From positions 62,001 through 126,000 of the forward strand of contig NZ_JAIQDJ010000005.1 of assembly GCF_020034655.1 (NCBI RefSeq): a stretch of 64,000 nucleotides of DNA, given 5' to 3'. Under the pieces are notes generated by a model, which had not been told where the DNA came from, did no database searches, and saw only the letters and a list, made by a program, of their open reading frames with translations. Both the position numbers and the translations under genes were made by a program. The first letter of the stretch is position 1; each line of letters begins with the position of its first letter. The DNA comes from Thermomonas beijingensis (lineage in GTDB: Bacteria; Pseudomonadota; Gammaproteobacteria; Xanthomonadales; Xanthomonadaceae). Of this stretch, positions 48,527 to 56,835 are shown in pieces.

Positions 48527-48576
48527 ATCCAATTCTGCGTCCTGCGAATGGAGCAAGCGGCTATGCTAACCCGACC

Positions 48577-48921
48577 ATGTTACCCACCGCATCGCCCCCG
48601 ACCTCAGAGCAACGCATTTTGGCGGCGGTCCGTGCGCTGCCCTACGGGCAGGTGGCCGGCTATGGTGCGATTGCGCGGCGTGCCGGGTTGCCAGGGCGGG
48701 CGCGGATGGTGGCGCGGGTTTTGGCCCACAACAACGATCCCGGCCTGCCGTGGCATCGGGTGCTGCGCTCCGATGGCCACATCGCGTTTCCAGCCGGCTC
48801 CTCCGGCTGGGAAGAGCAGATTCGCCGCTTGCAAGCCGAAGGCGTGCAAGTGAATAACGGCAAGGTACGCATGCCGCTAGCGGAGGATACTTTGGATGCG
48901 GCATTCTGGGCTCCGCGCTGA
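48577..48921 (+). CDS. Alkyltransferase-like protein (MGMT family, Cys replaced by Trp)
   Basis: A 114-residue protein equal to the C-terminal DNA-binding domain of O6-alkylguanine transferases: RILAAVRALPYGQVAGYGAIARRAG, then ARVLAHNNDPGLPWHRVLRSDG. The active-site PCHRV is PWHRV, so it cannot accept an alkyl group. Such ATL proteins flip out and flag O6-alkylguanine for nucleotide excision repair. The Trp is the same substitution as in Schizosaccharomyces pombe Atl1. The ATG at 48577 fits. Confidence 0.9.
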   Translation: MLPTASPPTSEQRILAAVRALPYGQVAGYGAIARRAGLPGRARMVARVLAHNNDPGLPWHRVLRSDGHIAFPAGSSGWEEQIRRLQAEGVQVNNGKVRMPLAEDTLDAAFWAPR

Positions 48922-48962
48922 ACCGTTATGATGCACCGCAACGCAACTGGATCGATGCACGG

Positions 48963-49631
48963 ATGCCGTTCAACCTCCCCCGTATCACGCAAGCCCTGCT
49001 GATTGCCAATCTGCTGGGGTTTGCCCTGCAGTATTTTCTTGGCAACGAGGCCATGTTGTCATTAATGCTGTGGCCGTGGGCCGATGGCGTATACGACCCG
49101 GCAACCAGTGCGCCTGCATTTATGCCATGGCAGCTGCTCAGCTACGCCTTTCTGCATGGCGGCTTCATGCATTTGGCATTCAATATGCTGGCGTTGGTGA
49201 TGTTTGGCGCACCTCTGGAATACACCTGGGGCCAGCGCCGTTTTCTGACCTATTACACCGTGTGCGTGCTGGGTGCCGGGTTGTGCCAGTTGCTGGTGGG
49301 TTCGTATGCCGTGGCGCAGGGCGGTGACCCGTACCCCACCATCGGCGCCTCCGGTGGGGTGTTTGGCCTGCTGCTGGCCTATGGCATGTTGTTCCCTAAT
49401 CAGCGGGTGATGTTGTTGTTCCCGCCGATCCCGATGAAGGCGCGCACCTTGGTCATCGTGTATGGCCTGTTCGAGCTGGGCGTGGGTATTACCGGCCTGC
49501 AACCTGGCGTCGCGCATTTCGCCCATCTCGGCGGGATGCTGTTTGGCTGGTTGCTGATCCGTCACTGGCGCGGGCAACCGCCGTTTGGGGGAAGTGGGCG
49601 CAAGGGGCCTCGAATCCGCATCGTGCGGTGA
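48963..49631 (+). CDS. Rhomboid family intramembrane serine protease
   Basis: A 222-residue protein with six transmembrane helices. The catalytic Ser130 lies in TIGASGGVFGLLLAYG and the catalytic His188 in VAHFAHLGGMLFGW. GGFMHLAFNMLAL supplies His70 and Asn74 of the oxyanion region. It cleaves transmembrane substrates; none can be named here. It is the last ordinary gene before the mobile-element remnant. Confidence 0.93.
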   Translation: MPFNLPRITQALLIANLLGFALQYFLGNEAMLSLMLWPWADGVYDPATSAPAFMPWQLLSYAFLHGGFMHLAFNMLALVMFGAPLEYTWGQRRFLTYYTVCVLGAGLCQLLVGSYAVAQGGDPYPTIGASGGVFGLLLAYGMLFPNQRVMLLFPPIPMKARTLVIVYGLFELGVGITGLQPGVAHFAHLGGMLFGWLLIRHWRGQPPFGGSGRKGPRIRIVR

Positions 49632-49885
49632 GTGCTGCCCAGCCCAAACCATCAAAATGAAGCCGGGTTGTACTGTCGGAGGCGCACTTTTTGCGGATGG
49701 GTGGCAGCAAAGGTGATCATCGCGTACGGGTCAACGGGCGCGCGACCGGCAACGATATCGCCCCAGCCGCGGTATGCGCGTGGGTGAATTCGACGCAAGT
49801 CCAATGTCGCGTTGCGAGTTTCGTATCGGCACGCGCACAAGTGGTTGATGTACAACGGCTGCAGCCCCGCATGGCGGGCGAAATC

Positions 49886-49924
49886 CACAAATGAAAACGC
49901 CCAACTGAAAACAGTTGGGCGTTG
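49886..49924 (-). repeat. 39-bp direct repeat, left copy (tRNA-terminator type)
   Basis: It is identical to 51822-51860 over 39 bp and contains a 12-bp stem (AACGCCCAACTG / CAGTTGGGCGTT) with a 4-nt loop. The right copy is the terminator of tRNA-Ala(CGC). The two copies are 1.94 kb apart and bracket higBA, the HTH gene and the IS30 remnant, as attachment-site duplications would. Confidence 0.8.
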
Positions 49925-49975
49925 GGTATTAGTGGCGGAGCACGGAACCGAACCCGCGCCCGTATATGACGTCCG
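49925..49975 (-). other. tRNA/tmRNA 3'-end-like decayed sequence
   Basis: Read on the minus strand the segment runs GGGCGCGGGTTCGGTTCC, then CTCCGCCACTA. This resembles the T-arm and acceptor end of a tRNA or tmRNA (GCGGGTTCGATTCCCGC then CTCCACCA) with a broken T-stem. It ends 5 bp before the terminator repeat, the same spacing as the CCA end of tRNA-Ala has to the other copy. It cannot be a working RNA. Confidence 0.35.
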
Positions 49976-50060
49976 TTAGCAAAGCATTGTTCTTGAGGGT
50001 GCCCACCTGTACCCAATGGCCGTTTTGCATCGTGAAACCCACGGTTGGGTCAGCGCAGGG

Positions 50061-50089
50061 TTGCGATAGTCCCAAAATGGGACTACACT
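50061..50089 (+). promoter_or_regulatory. higBA promoter with embedded operator
   Basis: -35 TTGCGA (50061-50066) and -10 TACACT (50084-50089) are 17 bp apart. The perfect inverted repeat TAGTCCCA-AAA-TGGGACTA (50067-50085) fills the spacer, so a bound HigA dimer would block RNA polymerase. The start site predicted 7 bp after the -10 falls on or next to the higB ATG at 50097. Confidence 0.7.
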
Positions 50090-50096
50090 GCACCCC

Positions 50097-50399
50097 ATGC
50101 GAGTGATTGCCGTGTCCACCCTTCGAGCCTTCTGGGAGCGCCATCCCGAGGCCGAGCAGCCGTTGAAGGCTTGGTACGAAGAAGCCACGAGTGCAACTTG
50201 GTCTCAGCCCGCAGACATCAAGTCGCAGTACCGCAGCGCCAGCGTGCTGAAGAACCGTCGCGTGGTCTTCAACATCAAAGGCAATGACTACCGGCTGATC
50301 GTGGCGATTGCATACAAGTTGCAGATCGTCTACGTGAAGTTCGTCGGCACCCACAAGGAGTACGACGCCGTCGACGCAGAAACCGTTGAAATGGCCTGA
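50097..50399 (+). CDS. higB: Type II toxin HigB (RelE-like mRNA interferase)
   Basis: A 100-residue protein of the HigB toxin family: MRVIAVSTLRAFWERHPEAE, KAWYEEATSATWSQPADIKSQYRSASVLK, VVFNIKGNDYRLIVAIAY and VYVKFVGTHKEYDAVD. HigB toxins cleave mRNA on the ribosome. The toxin gene precedes the antitoxin gene, as is typical for hig. No ribosome site precedes the ATG, and the promoter position suggests a leaderless message. higA follows after 18 bp. The pair sits inside the tRNA-Ala-linked element remnant and may have helped keep it. Confidence 0.92.
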   Translation: MRVIAVSTLRAFWERHPEAEQPLKAWYEEATSATWSQPADIKSQYRSASVLKNRRVVFNIKGNDYRLIVAIAYKLQIVYVKFVGTHKEYDAVDAETVEMA

Positions 50400-50417
50400 C
50401 CGGCCACAGAGGAAAAC

Positions 50418-50789
50418 ATGGACATCCGCCCCATCCACACCGAAGCAGACTACAAGGCCACGCTCAAAGAGATTTCGGCCTTGATGGAATCCGACCCTGA
50501 TCTGGGTACGCCAGAGGGTGATCGCCTGGACATCCTGGCCACGCTGGTGCAAGCCTACGAGGCCAAGCACGCGCCCATCACCGCGCCTGATCCGGTGGAG
50601 GCCATCAAATTCCGGATGGATCAGAGCGGTCTGTCCGTCAAAGATCTTGAGCCGATCATCGGCAAAAGCAACCGCGTCTACGAAGTCCTGAGCCGCAAGC
50701 GCCCGCTGACGCTGGCCATGATCCGACGACTGCACAAGAGCCTGGGCATCCCGGCCGATGTGCTGATTGCGGAAACGGCCGCAGGGTGA
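50418..50789 (+). CDS. higA: HigA-type antitoxin with C-terminal HTH
   Basis: A 123-residue protein with an N-terminal toxin-binding part (residues 1-60: MDIRPIHTEADYKATLKEISALMESDPDLGTPEGDRLDILATLVQAYE) and a C-terminal Cro/Xre HTH (about 63-115: FRMDQSGLSVKDLEPIIGKSNRVYEVLSRKRPLTLAMIRRLHKSLGIP). It neutralises HigB and should repress the operon through the inverted repeat at 50067. GAGGAAA stands before the ATG. Confidence 0.92.
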   Translation: MDIRPIHTEADYKATLKEISALMESDPDLGTPEGDRLDILATLVQAYEAKHAPITAPDPVEAIKFRMDQSGLSVKDLEPIIGKSNRVYEVLSRKRPLTLAMIRRLHKSLGIPADVLIAETAAG

Positions 50790-50859
50790 TCATCGAGCAC
50801 TGAGCTTGGCTTCCACGGTGAACAGCGTTGTCATGGAGTCATCTGCTGAGGAGAAGAAG

Positions 50860-51435
50860 ATGCACTACCCCGTGATGACTGAACGGCAACTTGCCTTCCG
50901 CTGGAAGATCAGCCTGAAAACCCTGCGGCGCTGGCGCCTCGATGGCGAGGGGCCCGTCTGGCACAAGTTGTTTCAACACGTCCGTTACCACGAGGCGGAC
51001 GTTCTCGAGTTCGAACGCCAGAGCGCACAGCACTGGACGGCGATCCTTGGAGATGGTGAGCGTTTCCCGCGTGCTGTGACTCATTCGCCGAAGGCCGAAG
51101 GCGACCCTCAACCTTCCGATGCCGCCGAGCCCGAACTGCAGTACATCAGTGCCAAGGAGATCGTCGAGGCGACCAGCCTGCCTGCGCACCTGTTCAACGA
51201 CCGAATCGAGCGAGAGCGCAAGCGCATCCCGCATCTGCTGCTGGTCAGGAACCTGCGTTTTTCGATGGATGTCATCCTGCAATGGGAACTGGCGAACAGC
51301 GTTCGGGGTGGCGTACCGGAAGCTGTGGTGCAAATCGTCGAACCAGAGCCTGAACCGGACGCCTCGGGTCGTGTGCCGCGCTGGCATGAACTCGTGAGGG
51401 AGCAGGACGGAGAACGGTGCGATTCCGTTCGGTAG
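50860..51435 (+). CDS. Excisionase/MerR-like HTH DNA-binding protein
   Basis: A 191-residue protein with an N-terminal HTH_17/excisionase-type helix-turn-helix (residues 1-55: VMTERQLAFRWKISLKTLRRWRLDGEGPVWHKLFQHVRYHEADVLEFE), then a Pro/Glu-rich linker and a second alpha-helical segment (about 95-160: ISAKEIVEATSLPAHLFNDRIERERKRIPHLLL). Proteins with this first domain are common on integrative elements. ATG 50860 is chosen because GAGGAG stands just upstream; an ATG at 50833 is also in frame. It follows higA on the same strand. Confidence 0.75.
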   Translation: MHYPVMTERQLAFRWKISLKTLRRWRLDGEGPVWHKLFQHVRYHEADVLEFERQSAQHWTAILGDGERFPRAVTHSPKAEGDPQPSDAAEPELQYISAKEIVEATSLPAHLFNDRIERERKRIPHLLLVRNLRFSMDVILQWELANSVRGGVPEAVVQIVEPEPEPDASGRVPRWHELVREQDGERCDSVR

Positions 51436-51518
51436 CCGACCTGGAGGGCCGCCATGTGCTGTTCATGGAGGACGGCAGCAGTGCCTACCTGAAAAAGTTG
51501 TTTTCGGTGCTGGCGTGA
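51417..51518 (+). CDS. Possible 33-codon reading frame overlapping the HTH gene
   Basis: GTG 51417 opens a 33-residue frame (VRFRSVADLEGRHVLFMEDG and on to LKKLFSVLA), with GGAG 7 bp upstream and a 19-bp overlap with the HTH gene. The sequence is protein-like but I do not recognise it. It could be a small element-borne protein or the tail of a decayed gene. Confidence 0.3.
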   Translation: MRFRSVADLEGRHVLFMEDGSSAYLKKLFSVLA

Positions 51519-51519
51519 C

Positions 51520-51661
51520 CAGCCATCGATCTACCGGTTTGCCCAATTGAAAGAGCAGCGCATGTATAACCGCCCCAGAAAGATACTCGGCTTCAAAACG
51601 CCCCTCGAAGTCATCAACGAGGAATCAATCAACACTGTTGCGAATCAGAATTGAACTCGCC
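51520..51661 (+). mobile_element. IS30-family transposase 3' remnant
   Basis: The frame 51520-51654 reads RFAQLKEQRMYNRPRKILGF, KTPLEVINEE and on to a TGA. NRPRK-LG-KTP-EV is the conserved C-terminal end of IS30-family transposases. The rest of the gene and the left end are gone. TGTTGCGAATCAGAATTGAA (51636-51655) at and after the stop is probably the right terminal inverted repeat. Confidence 0.75.
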
Positions 51662-51821
51662 GTCGCAAAAGGCCATGTGCGTGCGCTACGGCGAAGAAGT
51701 TAGTGCCGATTTCGAGAGAAGAGAGGGCGGAACGGAGGGCAACCTGGGATGCTCCTGCCAGACCATAGAACCCCGGTCGCACACGCAGAATGTCCGCGAA
51801 CCCCGCGTGGCATGCGGGAAG

Positions 51822-51860
51822 CACAAATGAAAACGCCCAACTGAAAACAGTTGGGCGTTG
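51822..51860 (-). terminator. tRNA-Ala terminator, right copy of the 39-bp repeat
   Basis: It begins 6 bp after the tRNA CCA end on the minus strand. AACGCCCAACTG and CAGTTGGGCGTT form a 12-bp stem with a TTTT loop, followed by TT-CATTT. It is identical over 39 bp to 49886-49924. Confidence 0.85.
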
Positions 51861-51865
51861 AATTT

Positions 51866-51941
<76 letters not shown>

Positions 51942-52063
51942 AAAAGGTTTCGCCAAGTTTAGTGAGTTGCTGCGAGTGCTGCAAGCAATGCTGGAACTTA
52001 AAGGCACGGTGGATGGGTGCGGACGTTAAACTAGTGGTTTTCCGTATCCCCGGAGCCCCCACC

Positions 52064-53446
52064 GTGATCAAGCCACGTACCCCGCCAGGGGTGATGGAAC
52101 TGTTGCCCCGCGACCAGATCGCGTTCCAGCGCATGCTGGACACGATTCGCCAGACCTTCGAGCGTTTTGGTTTCCTGCCGGTGGAGACGCCGGTGATGGA
52201 GTTGTCGGAGGTGTTGCTGACCAAATCCGGCGGCGAAACCGAGCGCCAGGTGTATTTCGTGCAATCCACCGGCGCGCTCGACCGTGCCGCGGAGGGGTTG
52301 CCCGAGCTGGCCCTGCGCTTCGATCTGACCGTGCCGCTGGCGCGCTATGTGGCCGAGCACGAGCGCGAATTGGCATTTCCGTTCCGCCGCTACCAGATGC
52401 AGCGCGTGTATCGCGGCGAGCGGGCGCAGCGCGGGCGGTTTCGCGAGTTCTACCAATGCGATATCGACGTGATCGGCAAGGATGAGCTGTCGCCACGGTT
52501 TGATGCCGAAATTCCGGCGGTCATCGCGGCGGTATTCGAGCGATTGTCCATCGGTGAGTTCACCATCCAGTTCAACCATCGCAAGTTGCTGCGCGGGTAT
52601 TTCGAAGGACTGGGCATTGAAGGCGAGGCGCAATTGTTGGTGCTGCGCGAACTGGACAAGCTCGACAAGCGCGGTGTCGATGCTGTGCGTGAAACGCTGG
52701 CAGGCGAGGGTTTTGCGCTGGCGTCGGAGGTGATCGACAAATTGATGGCATTCTCGCAGGTGCGGTCCAGCAGTCATGCGGATGCCTTGGCCAAGCTGGA
52801 TGCGTTGGGCAGCGGCACACCGTTGTTCGAAGAGGGGCGCGAGGCCTTGCGCGGGATCTTGTCGCAGCTGCACGCCTTGGGCGTGAACGAGTCGCGCTAT
52901 GCATTGAATCTGTCGATCGCACGCGGGCTGGATTACTACACCGGCGTGGTGTACGAAACCACCCTCGATGCGTATCCGCAGATCGGTTCAATCTGCTCGG
53001 GCGGGCGCTACGACAACTTGGCCAGTCATTACAGCAAGTCGAAATTGCCGGGTGTGGGGATTTCGATTGGCCTGACCCGGCTGTTCCATCAGCTGCGCGA
53101 GGCCGGGTTGGTGGGCACTGCAGACAGTTCGGTCGATGTGCTGATGGCGTTGCTGGATGATGCTGGACTGGATCATGCACTGGCGCTGTCGCAGCGATTG
53201 CGTGCGGCGGGGTTGAACGTGGAAACCCAACTCGAGCCGCGCAAGTTGGCCAAGCAAATGCAGTATGCCGACAAGGCCGGCATCCGCTTTGTGGTGATGC
53301 GTGGCGATGATGAGGCCGCGCGCGGGGTGGTTGCGGTGAAAGACCTGCGTCGTGGTGAGCAATTTGAAGTGGTCGAAGCCGAATTGGCGGCGGCCTTGTT
53401 GGTGGAGCGTGAGCAGCTGCGTGGCGCTGCAGGGACGGGGTCATGA
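52064..53446 (+). CDS. hisS: Histidine--tRNA ligase
   Basis: A 460-residue class II synthetase. It has motif 2 with [29 protein letters not shown], the histidine-specific [13 protein letters not shown] loop, motif 3 around [17 protein letters not shown] and a C-terminal anticodon-binding domain. The start is GTG 52064 with CGGAG 8 bp upstream; it puts [13 protein letters not shown] at the N-terminus, where the family has it. Its stop overlaps the ATG of the ammonia-lyase gene. Confidence 0.95.
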   Translation: MIKPRTPPGVMELLPRDQIAFQRMLDTIRQTFERFGFLPVETPVMELSEVLLTKSGGETERQVYFVQSTGALDRAAEGLPELALRFDLTVPLARYVAEHERELAFPFRRYQMQRVYRGERAQRGRFREFYQCDIDVIGKDELSPRFDAEIPAVIAAVFERLSIGEFTIQFNHRKLLRGYFEGLGIEGEAQLLVLRELDKLDKRGVDAVRETLAGEGFALASEVIDKLMAFSQVRSSSHADALAKLDALGSGTPLFEEGREALRGILSQLHALGVNESRYALNLSIARGLDYYTGVVYETTLDAYPQIGSICSGGRYDNLASHYSKSKLPGVGISIGLTRLFHQLREAGLVGTADSSVDVLMALLDDAGLDHALALSQRLRAAGLNVETQLEPRKLAKQMQYADKAGIRFVVMRGDDEAARGVVAVKDLRRGEQFEVVEAELAAALLVEREQLRGAAGTGS

Positions 53447-55338
53447 GTGATGTCATCAGGTTGGATGGCCTGTCGCTGACGCGCACGCAGTTGGTGGCGG
53501 TGGCGCATGGCGCAGCAGTGGCGCTGGATGCCGCAGCCCTGGTCCGGGTGGCGCGCGCGGCCGATTTCCTGGCGGCGCAAGTGGACAAGCAGGAGCCGAT
53601 CTATGGCGTGTCCACCGGCTTTGGCAGCAATGCCGACAAGCTGCTGGGCGCGCATCGCCTGCGCGATGAATTGCCGGGTGCGGTGAAGTCCGGGCAATCG
53701 CCGCATATCGAATTGCAGCGCAATCTGATCATCACCCATGCCGTGTGCGTGGGTGAACCGTTTGCGCCGGAGGTGGTGCGGGCGATGTTGTGCATTCGCA
53801 TCAACACTTTGTTGCGCGGGCATTCCGGCATTCGCGTGCAAACCCTGCAAGCGCTGGCCAATCTGCTCAATGCCGGCATCGTGCCGGTGGTGCCGCAGCT
53901 GGGCTCGGTGGGTGCATCTGGTGATCTGGCACCGCTCTCGCACTTGGCCATCGTGTTGTTGGGCGGAGGCGAGGCGTTTGTCGATGGCGTGCGCATGCCC
54001 GGTGCCGAGGCGCTGGCGCGCAAACAGTTGCAGCCGGTGGAGTTGTCGTACAAGGAAGGCTTGGCGTTGAACAACGGCACCGCGCAAATGCTGGCCACCG
54101 GTGTGCTGGCGTTGCAGCAGTTGGAAGATTTGCTGGATACCGCAGATCTTGCCGCCGCGATGACCATTGATGCGTTTGCCGGCCGCTTGGGCGCGTTCGC
54201 GCCGGAAGTCCACGCACTGCGCCCGCATCCGGGGCAGGTGAAAGTGGCGGCCAATCTGCTGCGCCTGTTGGAAGGCTCCACCCTGTCCGACATCGCCTAT
54301 CACTTGGTGCCGAAATTCCGCCAATGGTTGCCTGGCAGTTGGCACACCGCGCAAGCACAGGCACTCAATTTCGATATCGGTTGGGATTGGGTACCGCTGT
54401 CGCAGCGCCACGGTCGCGAGAAGTTCTACCAACGCTTCCTGCCGTTTCGTGGCGGCAAGAAACACCAGCCGCAGGATAGCTATTCACTGCGCTGTACCCC
54501 GCAGGTACACGGTGCCGTGCGCGATGCGCTGGAGCAAGCCAAGCGCGTGCTGGAGATCGAGCTCAATGCGCTGACCGATAACCCGCTGGTGTTCCCTGAC
54601 AAGATCGATGCCAAGCATGTGGAAGAGCAGGTGATTTCCGCCGGCCATTTCCATGGTATGCCGCTGGCGCTGGCGATGAGTTACGTGAAAGCCGCCATCC
54701 CGGTGTTGGCTTCGATCAGCGAACGCCGCCTCAACAAACTGGTGGATCCGTCCACCAATGATGGCTTGCCCGCATTCCTGATCGGCAACGAAGACGGCAC
54801 CGAATCTGGGCACATGATCGTGCAGTACACCGCAGCGGCCATCGTCAATGATCTGGCCAGTCGTGCGATGCCGGCCTCGGTGTACTCCATCCCCACCAGT
54901 GCCAACGCCGAAGACCATGTGTCGATGGGCGCCAACGAAGCACGCCATGTGCTGGCGATGGTGGGGGATCTGAGCAAGGTGTTGGCGCTGGAGCTGTACA
55001 CCGCCGCGCAAGCGCTGGACTTGCGTCGCGGCATGATCAACGCTGCCCGCGATTTGGCCAAGCAGTCCGATGCGGAAAGCTTCGCCAGCAAAGTCGCCGG
55101 CGGGCCGCTGCCGGAAGGTGCGGACCGCGCCGTGTTTTTGAGTGAGGTAAATGCACTGCGCGAGCAATTGGCACAGGCCAGCGAATTCCAGCCGGGCAGG
55201 GCCGTGGCCGCCGCCCATGTTGCGATTCGCTCCCGGATTGCCTATCTCGACCGCGATCGTGCGCTGGATGGTGAAGTGGCCACGGCCATCGCGATGGTGC
55301 TGGATGGCAGCATTCTGGATGCGGTGCGCCACGGCTGA
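53443..55338 (+). CDS. HAL/PAL-family MIO-dependent ammonia-lyase, long form
   Basis: A 631-residue protein, about 120 longer than typical HutH. The MIO cofactor triad Ala158-Ser159-Gly160 is intact ([14 protein letters not shown]), as are Tyr54 (YGVSTGFG), Asn211 (LNNGTA), and Tyr347/Arg350 (QDSYSLRC). Compared with Pseudomonas HutH, the substrate loop after TGFG (residues 62-90) is about 15 residues longer and lacks the HutH Ser-His pair. About 60 residues are inserted at 282-342. Histidine cannot therefore be assumed as substrate. It is translationally coupled to hisS (ATGA), not to hutU/I/G genes, and ends at a terminator before the his operon. Confidence 0.82.
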   Translation: MSDVIRLDGLSLTRTQLVAVAHGAAVALDAAALVRVARAADFLAAQVDKQEPIYGVSTGFGSNADKLLGAHRLRDELPGAVKSGQSPHIELQRNLIITHAVCVGEPFAPEVVRAMLCIRINTLLRGHSGIRVQTLQALANLLNAGIVPVVPQLGSVGASGDLAPLSHLAIVLLGGGEAFVDGVRMPGAEALARKQLQPVELSYKEGLALNNGTAQMLATGVLALQQLEDLLDTADLAAAMTIDAFAGRLGAFAPEVHALRPHPGQVKVAANLLRLLEGSTLSDIAYHLVPKFRQWLPGSWHTAQAQALNFDIGWDWVPLSQRHGREKFYQRFLPFRGGKKHQPQDSYSLRCTPQVHGAVRDALEQAKRVLEIELNALTDNPLVFPDKIDAKHVEEQVISAGHFHGMPLALAMSYVKAAIPVLASISERRLNKLVDPSTNDGLPAFLIGNEDGTESGHMIVQYTAAAIVNDLASRAMPASVYSIPTSANAEDHVSMGANEARHVLAMVGDLSKVLALELYTAAQALDLRRGMINAARDLAKQSDAESFASKVAGGPLPEGADRAVFLSEVNALREQLAQASEFQPGRAVAAAHVAIRSRIAYLDRDRALDGEVATAIAMVLDGSILDAVRHG

Positions 55339-55366
55339 TTGCGATTCAGGACTGCAGGCAGACATG

Positions 55367-55400
55367 ACCGTCCCCTGATGTTCAGGGGGCGGTTTTCTTT
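55367..55400 (+). terminator. Terminator after the ammonia-lyase
   Basis: ACCGTCCCCTGA pairs with TCAGGGGGCGGT (one G-T wobble) around a 3-nt loop, followed by TTTCTTTT. It separates hisS-lyase from the his operon. Confidence 0.9.
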
Positions 55401-55496
55401 TGCCGCATTTCCCTGCTGCGGGCTTGAATGGTGGCTGTCAGCACCAATCCGAACAGCAATTTGCACCGCGTCATTATCATTGACATCAGGGTAGTG

Positions 55497-55548
55497 TTGC
55501 ATTAATGTACTAACGCGTTATTACATTAATGCGTTAAGGTAGTAACGC
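55497..55548 (+). promoter_or_regulatory. his operon promoter and TrpR-like operators
   Basis: A 34-bp palindrome (55499-55532; 16 of 17 positions symmetric) has TAACGCGTTA at its centre. Directly behind it, GCGTTA-N6-TAACGC (55531-55548) repeats the half-sites. A possible promoter overlaps: TTGCAT at 55497-55502 and TATTAC at 55519-55524, 16 bp apart. The core resembles the TrpR operator pattern GTACTAGTTAACTAGTAC. It lies 33 bp before the regulator gene, so autoregulation of the whole operon is likely. Confidence 0.7.
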
Positions 55549-55580
55549 GCAAAGACACTTCTCAGCCCGGTGAAATCACC

Positions 55581-55910
55581 ATGAAGCAACGTCCCGAACC
55601 CTTGCCGAAGTACGACGCCGCGGTTGCCATCGGAGCGCTGGCCCATGTGCTGTCGAAGCTGAAAGGGGCGGCAGAGGTGCAGGCGTTTCTGGAGGATCTG
55701 TGTACGCCGGCAGAGCTGGAAGCGATGGGCGACCGCTGGAGGGTGGTGCCGCATTTGCTGAAAGGCGAGCCGTATCGCGACATCCATGACAGCACCAAGG
55801 TCAGCGTCACCACGATTGGCCGGGTAGCGCGTTGCATCGAGCGTGGCGCGGGCGGCTATCAAGCCGCCGCACGCCGTCTGCAACTGCCCGCTGTTTCCAA
55901 CACCAACTGA
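55581..55910 (+). CDS. TrpR/YerC-family transcriptional regulator of the his operon
   Basis: A 109-residue protein of the Trp-repressor superfamily (YerC/YecD type): [59 protein letters not shown] contains the HTH ([20 protein letters not shown]). It is the first gene of the his operon, 10 bp before hisG, and is preceded by a large palindrome. I infer that it represses histidine biosynthesis in response to histidine or a related signal. This would parallel the HisR role proposed for YerC proteins. Confidence 0.88.
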   Translation: MKQRPEPLPKYDAAVAIGALAHVLSKLKGAAEVQAFLEDLCTPAELEAMGDRWRVVPHLLKGEPYRDIHDSTKVSVTTIGRVARCIERGAGGYQAAARRLQLPAVSNTN

Positions 55911-55920
55911 AGCCATTCCG

Positions 55921-56835
55921 ATGAGCCCTGTCGCCAATTCCGCCGTGCGTGACCGTTTGCGCATTGCCATTCAAAAATCCGGTCGCCTGAGTGAACCGGC
56001 GCGTGCACTGCTGGCATCGTCCGGGCTGTCTTGGCGCGAAAGTCGCGACAAGCTGTTTTGCTATGGCGAATCACTGCCGGTGGATCTGCTGTTGGTGCGC
56101 GATGACGACATCCCCGGCCTGATTGCCGAGGGTGTGTGCGATCTTGGCATCGTGGGTCGCAATGTCCTGCGTGAGCTGATCAATGAGCGTGAGGAATCCG
56201 GCAAGCCGGCCGCATTCCGCGAATGGCGCGCATTGGGGTTTGGCGGTTGCCGCCTTTCGATTGCGGTGCCTGATGTTTGGGACTGGCAAAGCCCCACCCA
56301 GCTTGCCGGCAAGCGTATTGCCACCACCTATCCCAACCAGCTGCGGGCTTGGCTGCGCACGCAGGGTGTGCAGGCCGACATCGTGATGCTCAACGGGTCG
56401 GTGGAAATCGCGCCGCGTTTGGGGCAGGCCGATGCCATCTGTGATCTGGTATCCAGCGGTGCCACGCTTGCCGCCAATCAGCTCAAGCCAGTGCTGGATA
56501 TTTTACAAAGCGAAGCGGTACTGGCCGGCCCCGCACACCCCTTCGCTGATGCCCGCGCCGACCTGGCCGATTTGCTGCTGCGGCGGATGGACGGCGTGCT
56601 GCGTATTCGCGATAGCAAACTGTTGATGTTCCAGGCCCCGCGCGAGGCCATGAACGAGCTGCTGCAATTGTTGCCAGATGCCGAGCCGCCCACGGTCTGT
56701 GCGGTGGATGGTGCGGATACCTTGGCGTTGCAGGCGCTGTGTCACGGCGCGATGACGTGGCAGCGGCTGGAAGATCTCAAGCGCGCTGGCGCACGCGGCT
56801 TGATGGTGTTGCCGGTGGAACGGATGCTGGCATGA
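55921..56835 (+). CDS. hisG: ATP phosphoribosyltransferase (long form)
   Basis: A 304-residue HisG with the C-terminal regulatory domain, so it is the hexameric form that needs no His[26 protein letters not shown], and the PRPP loop [18 protein letters not shown] are present. It catalyses the first step of histidine synthesis and is the target of feedback inhibition. ATG 55921 is 10 bp after the regulator stop. It overlaps hisD by 4 bp. Confidence 0.95.
   Translation: MSPVANSAVRDRLRIAIQKSGRLSEPARALLASSGLSWRESRDKLFCYGESLPVDLLLVRDDDIPGLIAEGVCDLGIVGRNVLRELINEREESGKPAAFREWRALGFGGCRLSIAVPDVWDWQSPTQLAGKRIATTYPNQLRAWLRTQGVQADIVMLNGSVEIAPRLGQADAICDLVSSGATLAANQLKPVLDILQSEAVLAGPAHPFADARADLADLLLRRMDGVLRIRDSKLLMFQAPREAMNELLQLLPDAEPPTVCAVDGADTLALQALCHGAMTWQRLEDLKRAGARGLMVLPVERMLA

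Larger units (their letters stand above)
49632..50060. other. Gene-poor stretch at the left edge of the element remnant
   Basis: I see no supportable gene in this stretch. It contains a 39-bp copy of the tRNA-Ala terminator (49886-49924) and, beside it, a tRNA/tmRNA-3'-end-like sequence. An open minus-strand frame at 49652-49888 (about 78 codons from a GTG) has a faintly HTH-like start (FARHAGLQPLYI), but its first codons belong to the repeated region, so I leave it uncalled. The segment before the higB promoter is unassigned. Confidence 0.6.

Noticed and set aside
49652-49888. A 78-codon minus-strand frame with an HTH-like beginning
   Set aside because: It starts at a GTG inside the repeated region next to the terminator and matches no family I know; it is more likely decayed non-coding flank.
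49929-50735. A long minus-strand frame antisense to higBA
   Set aside because: It lies opposite two well-recognised genes and has no domain of its own.
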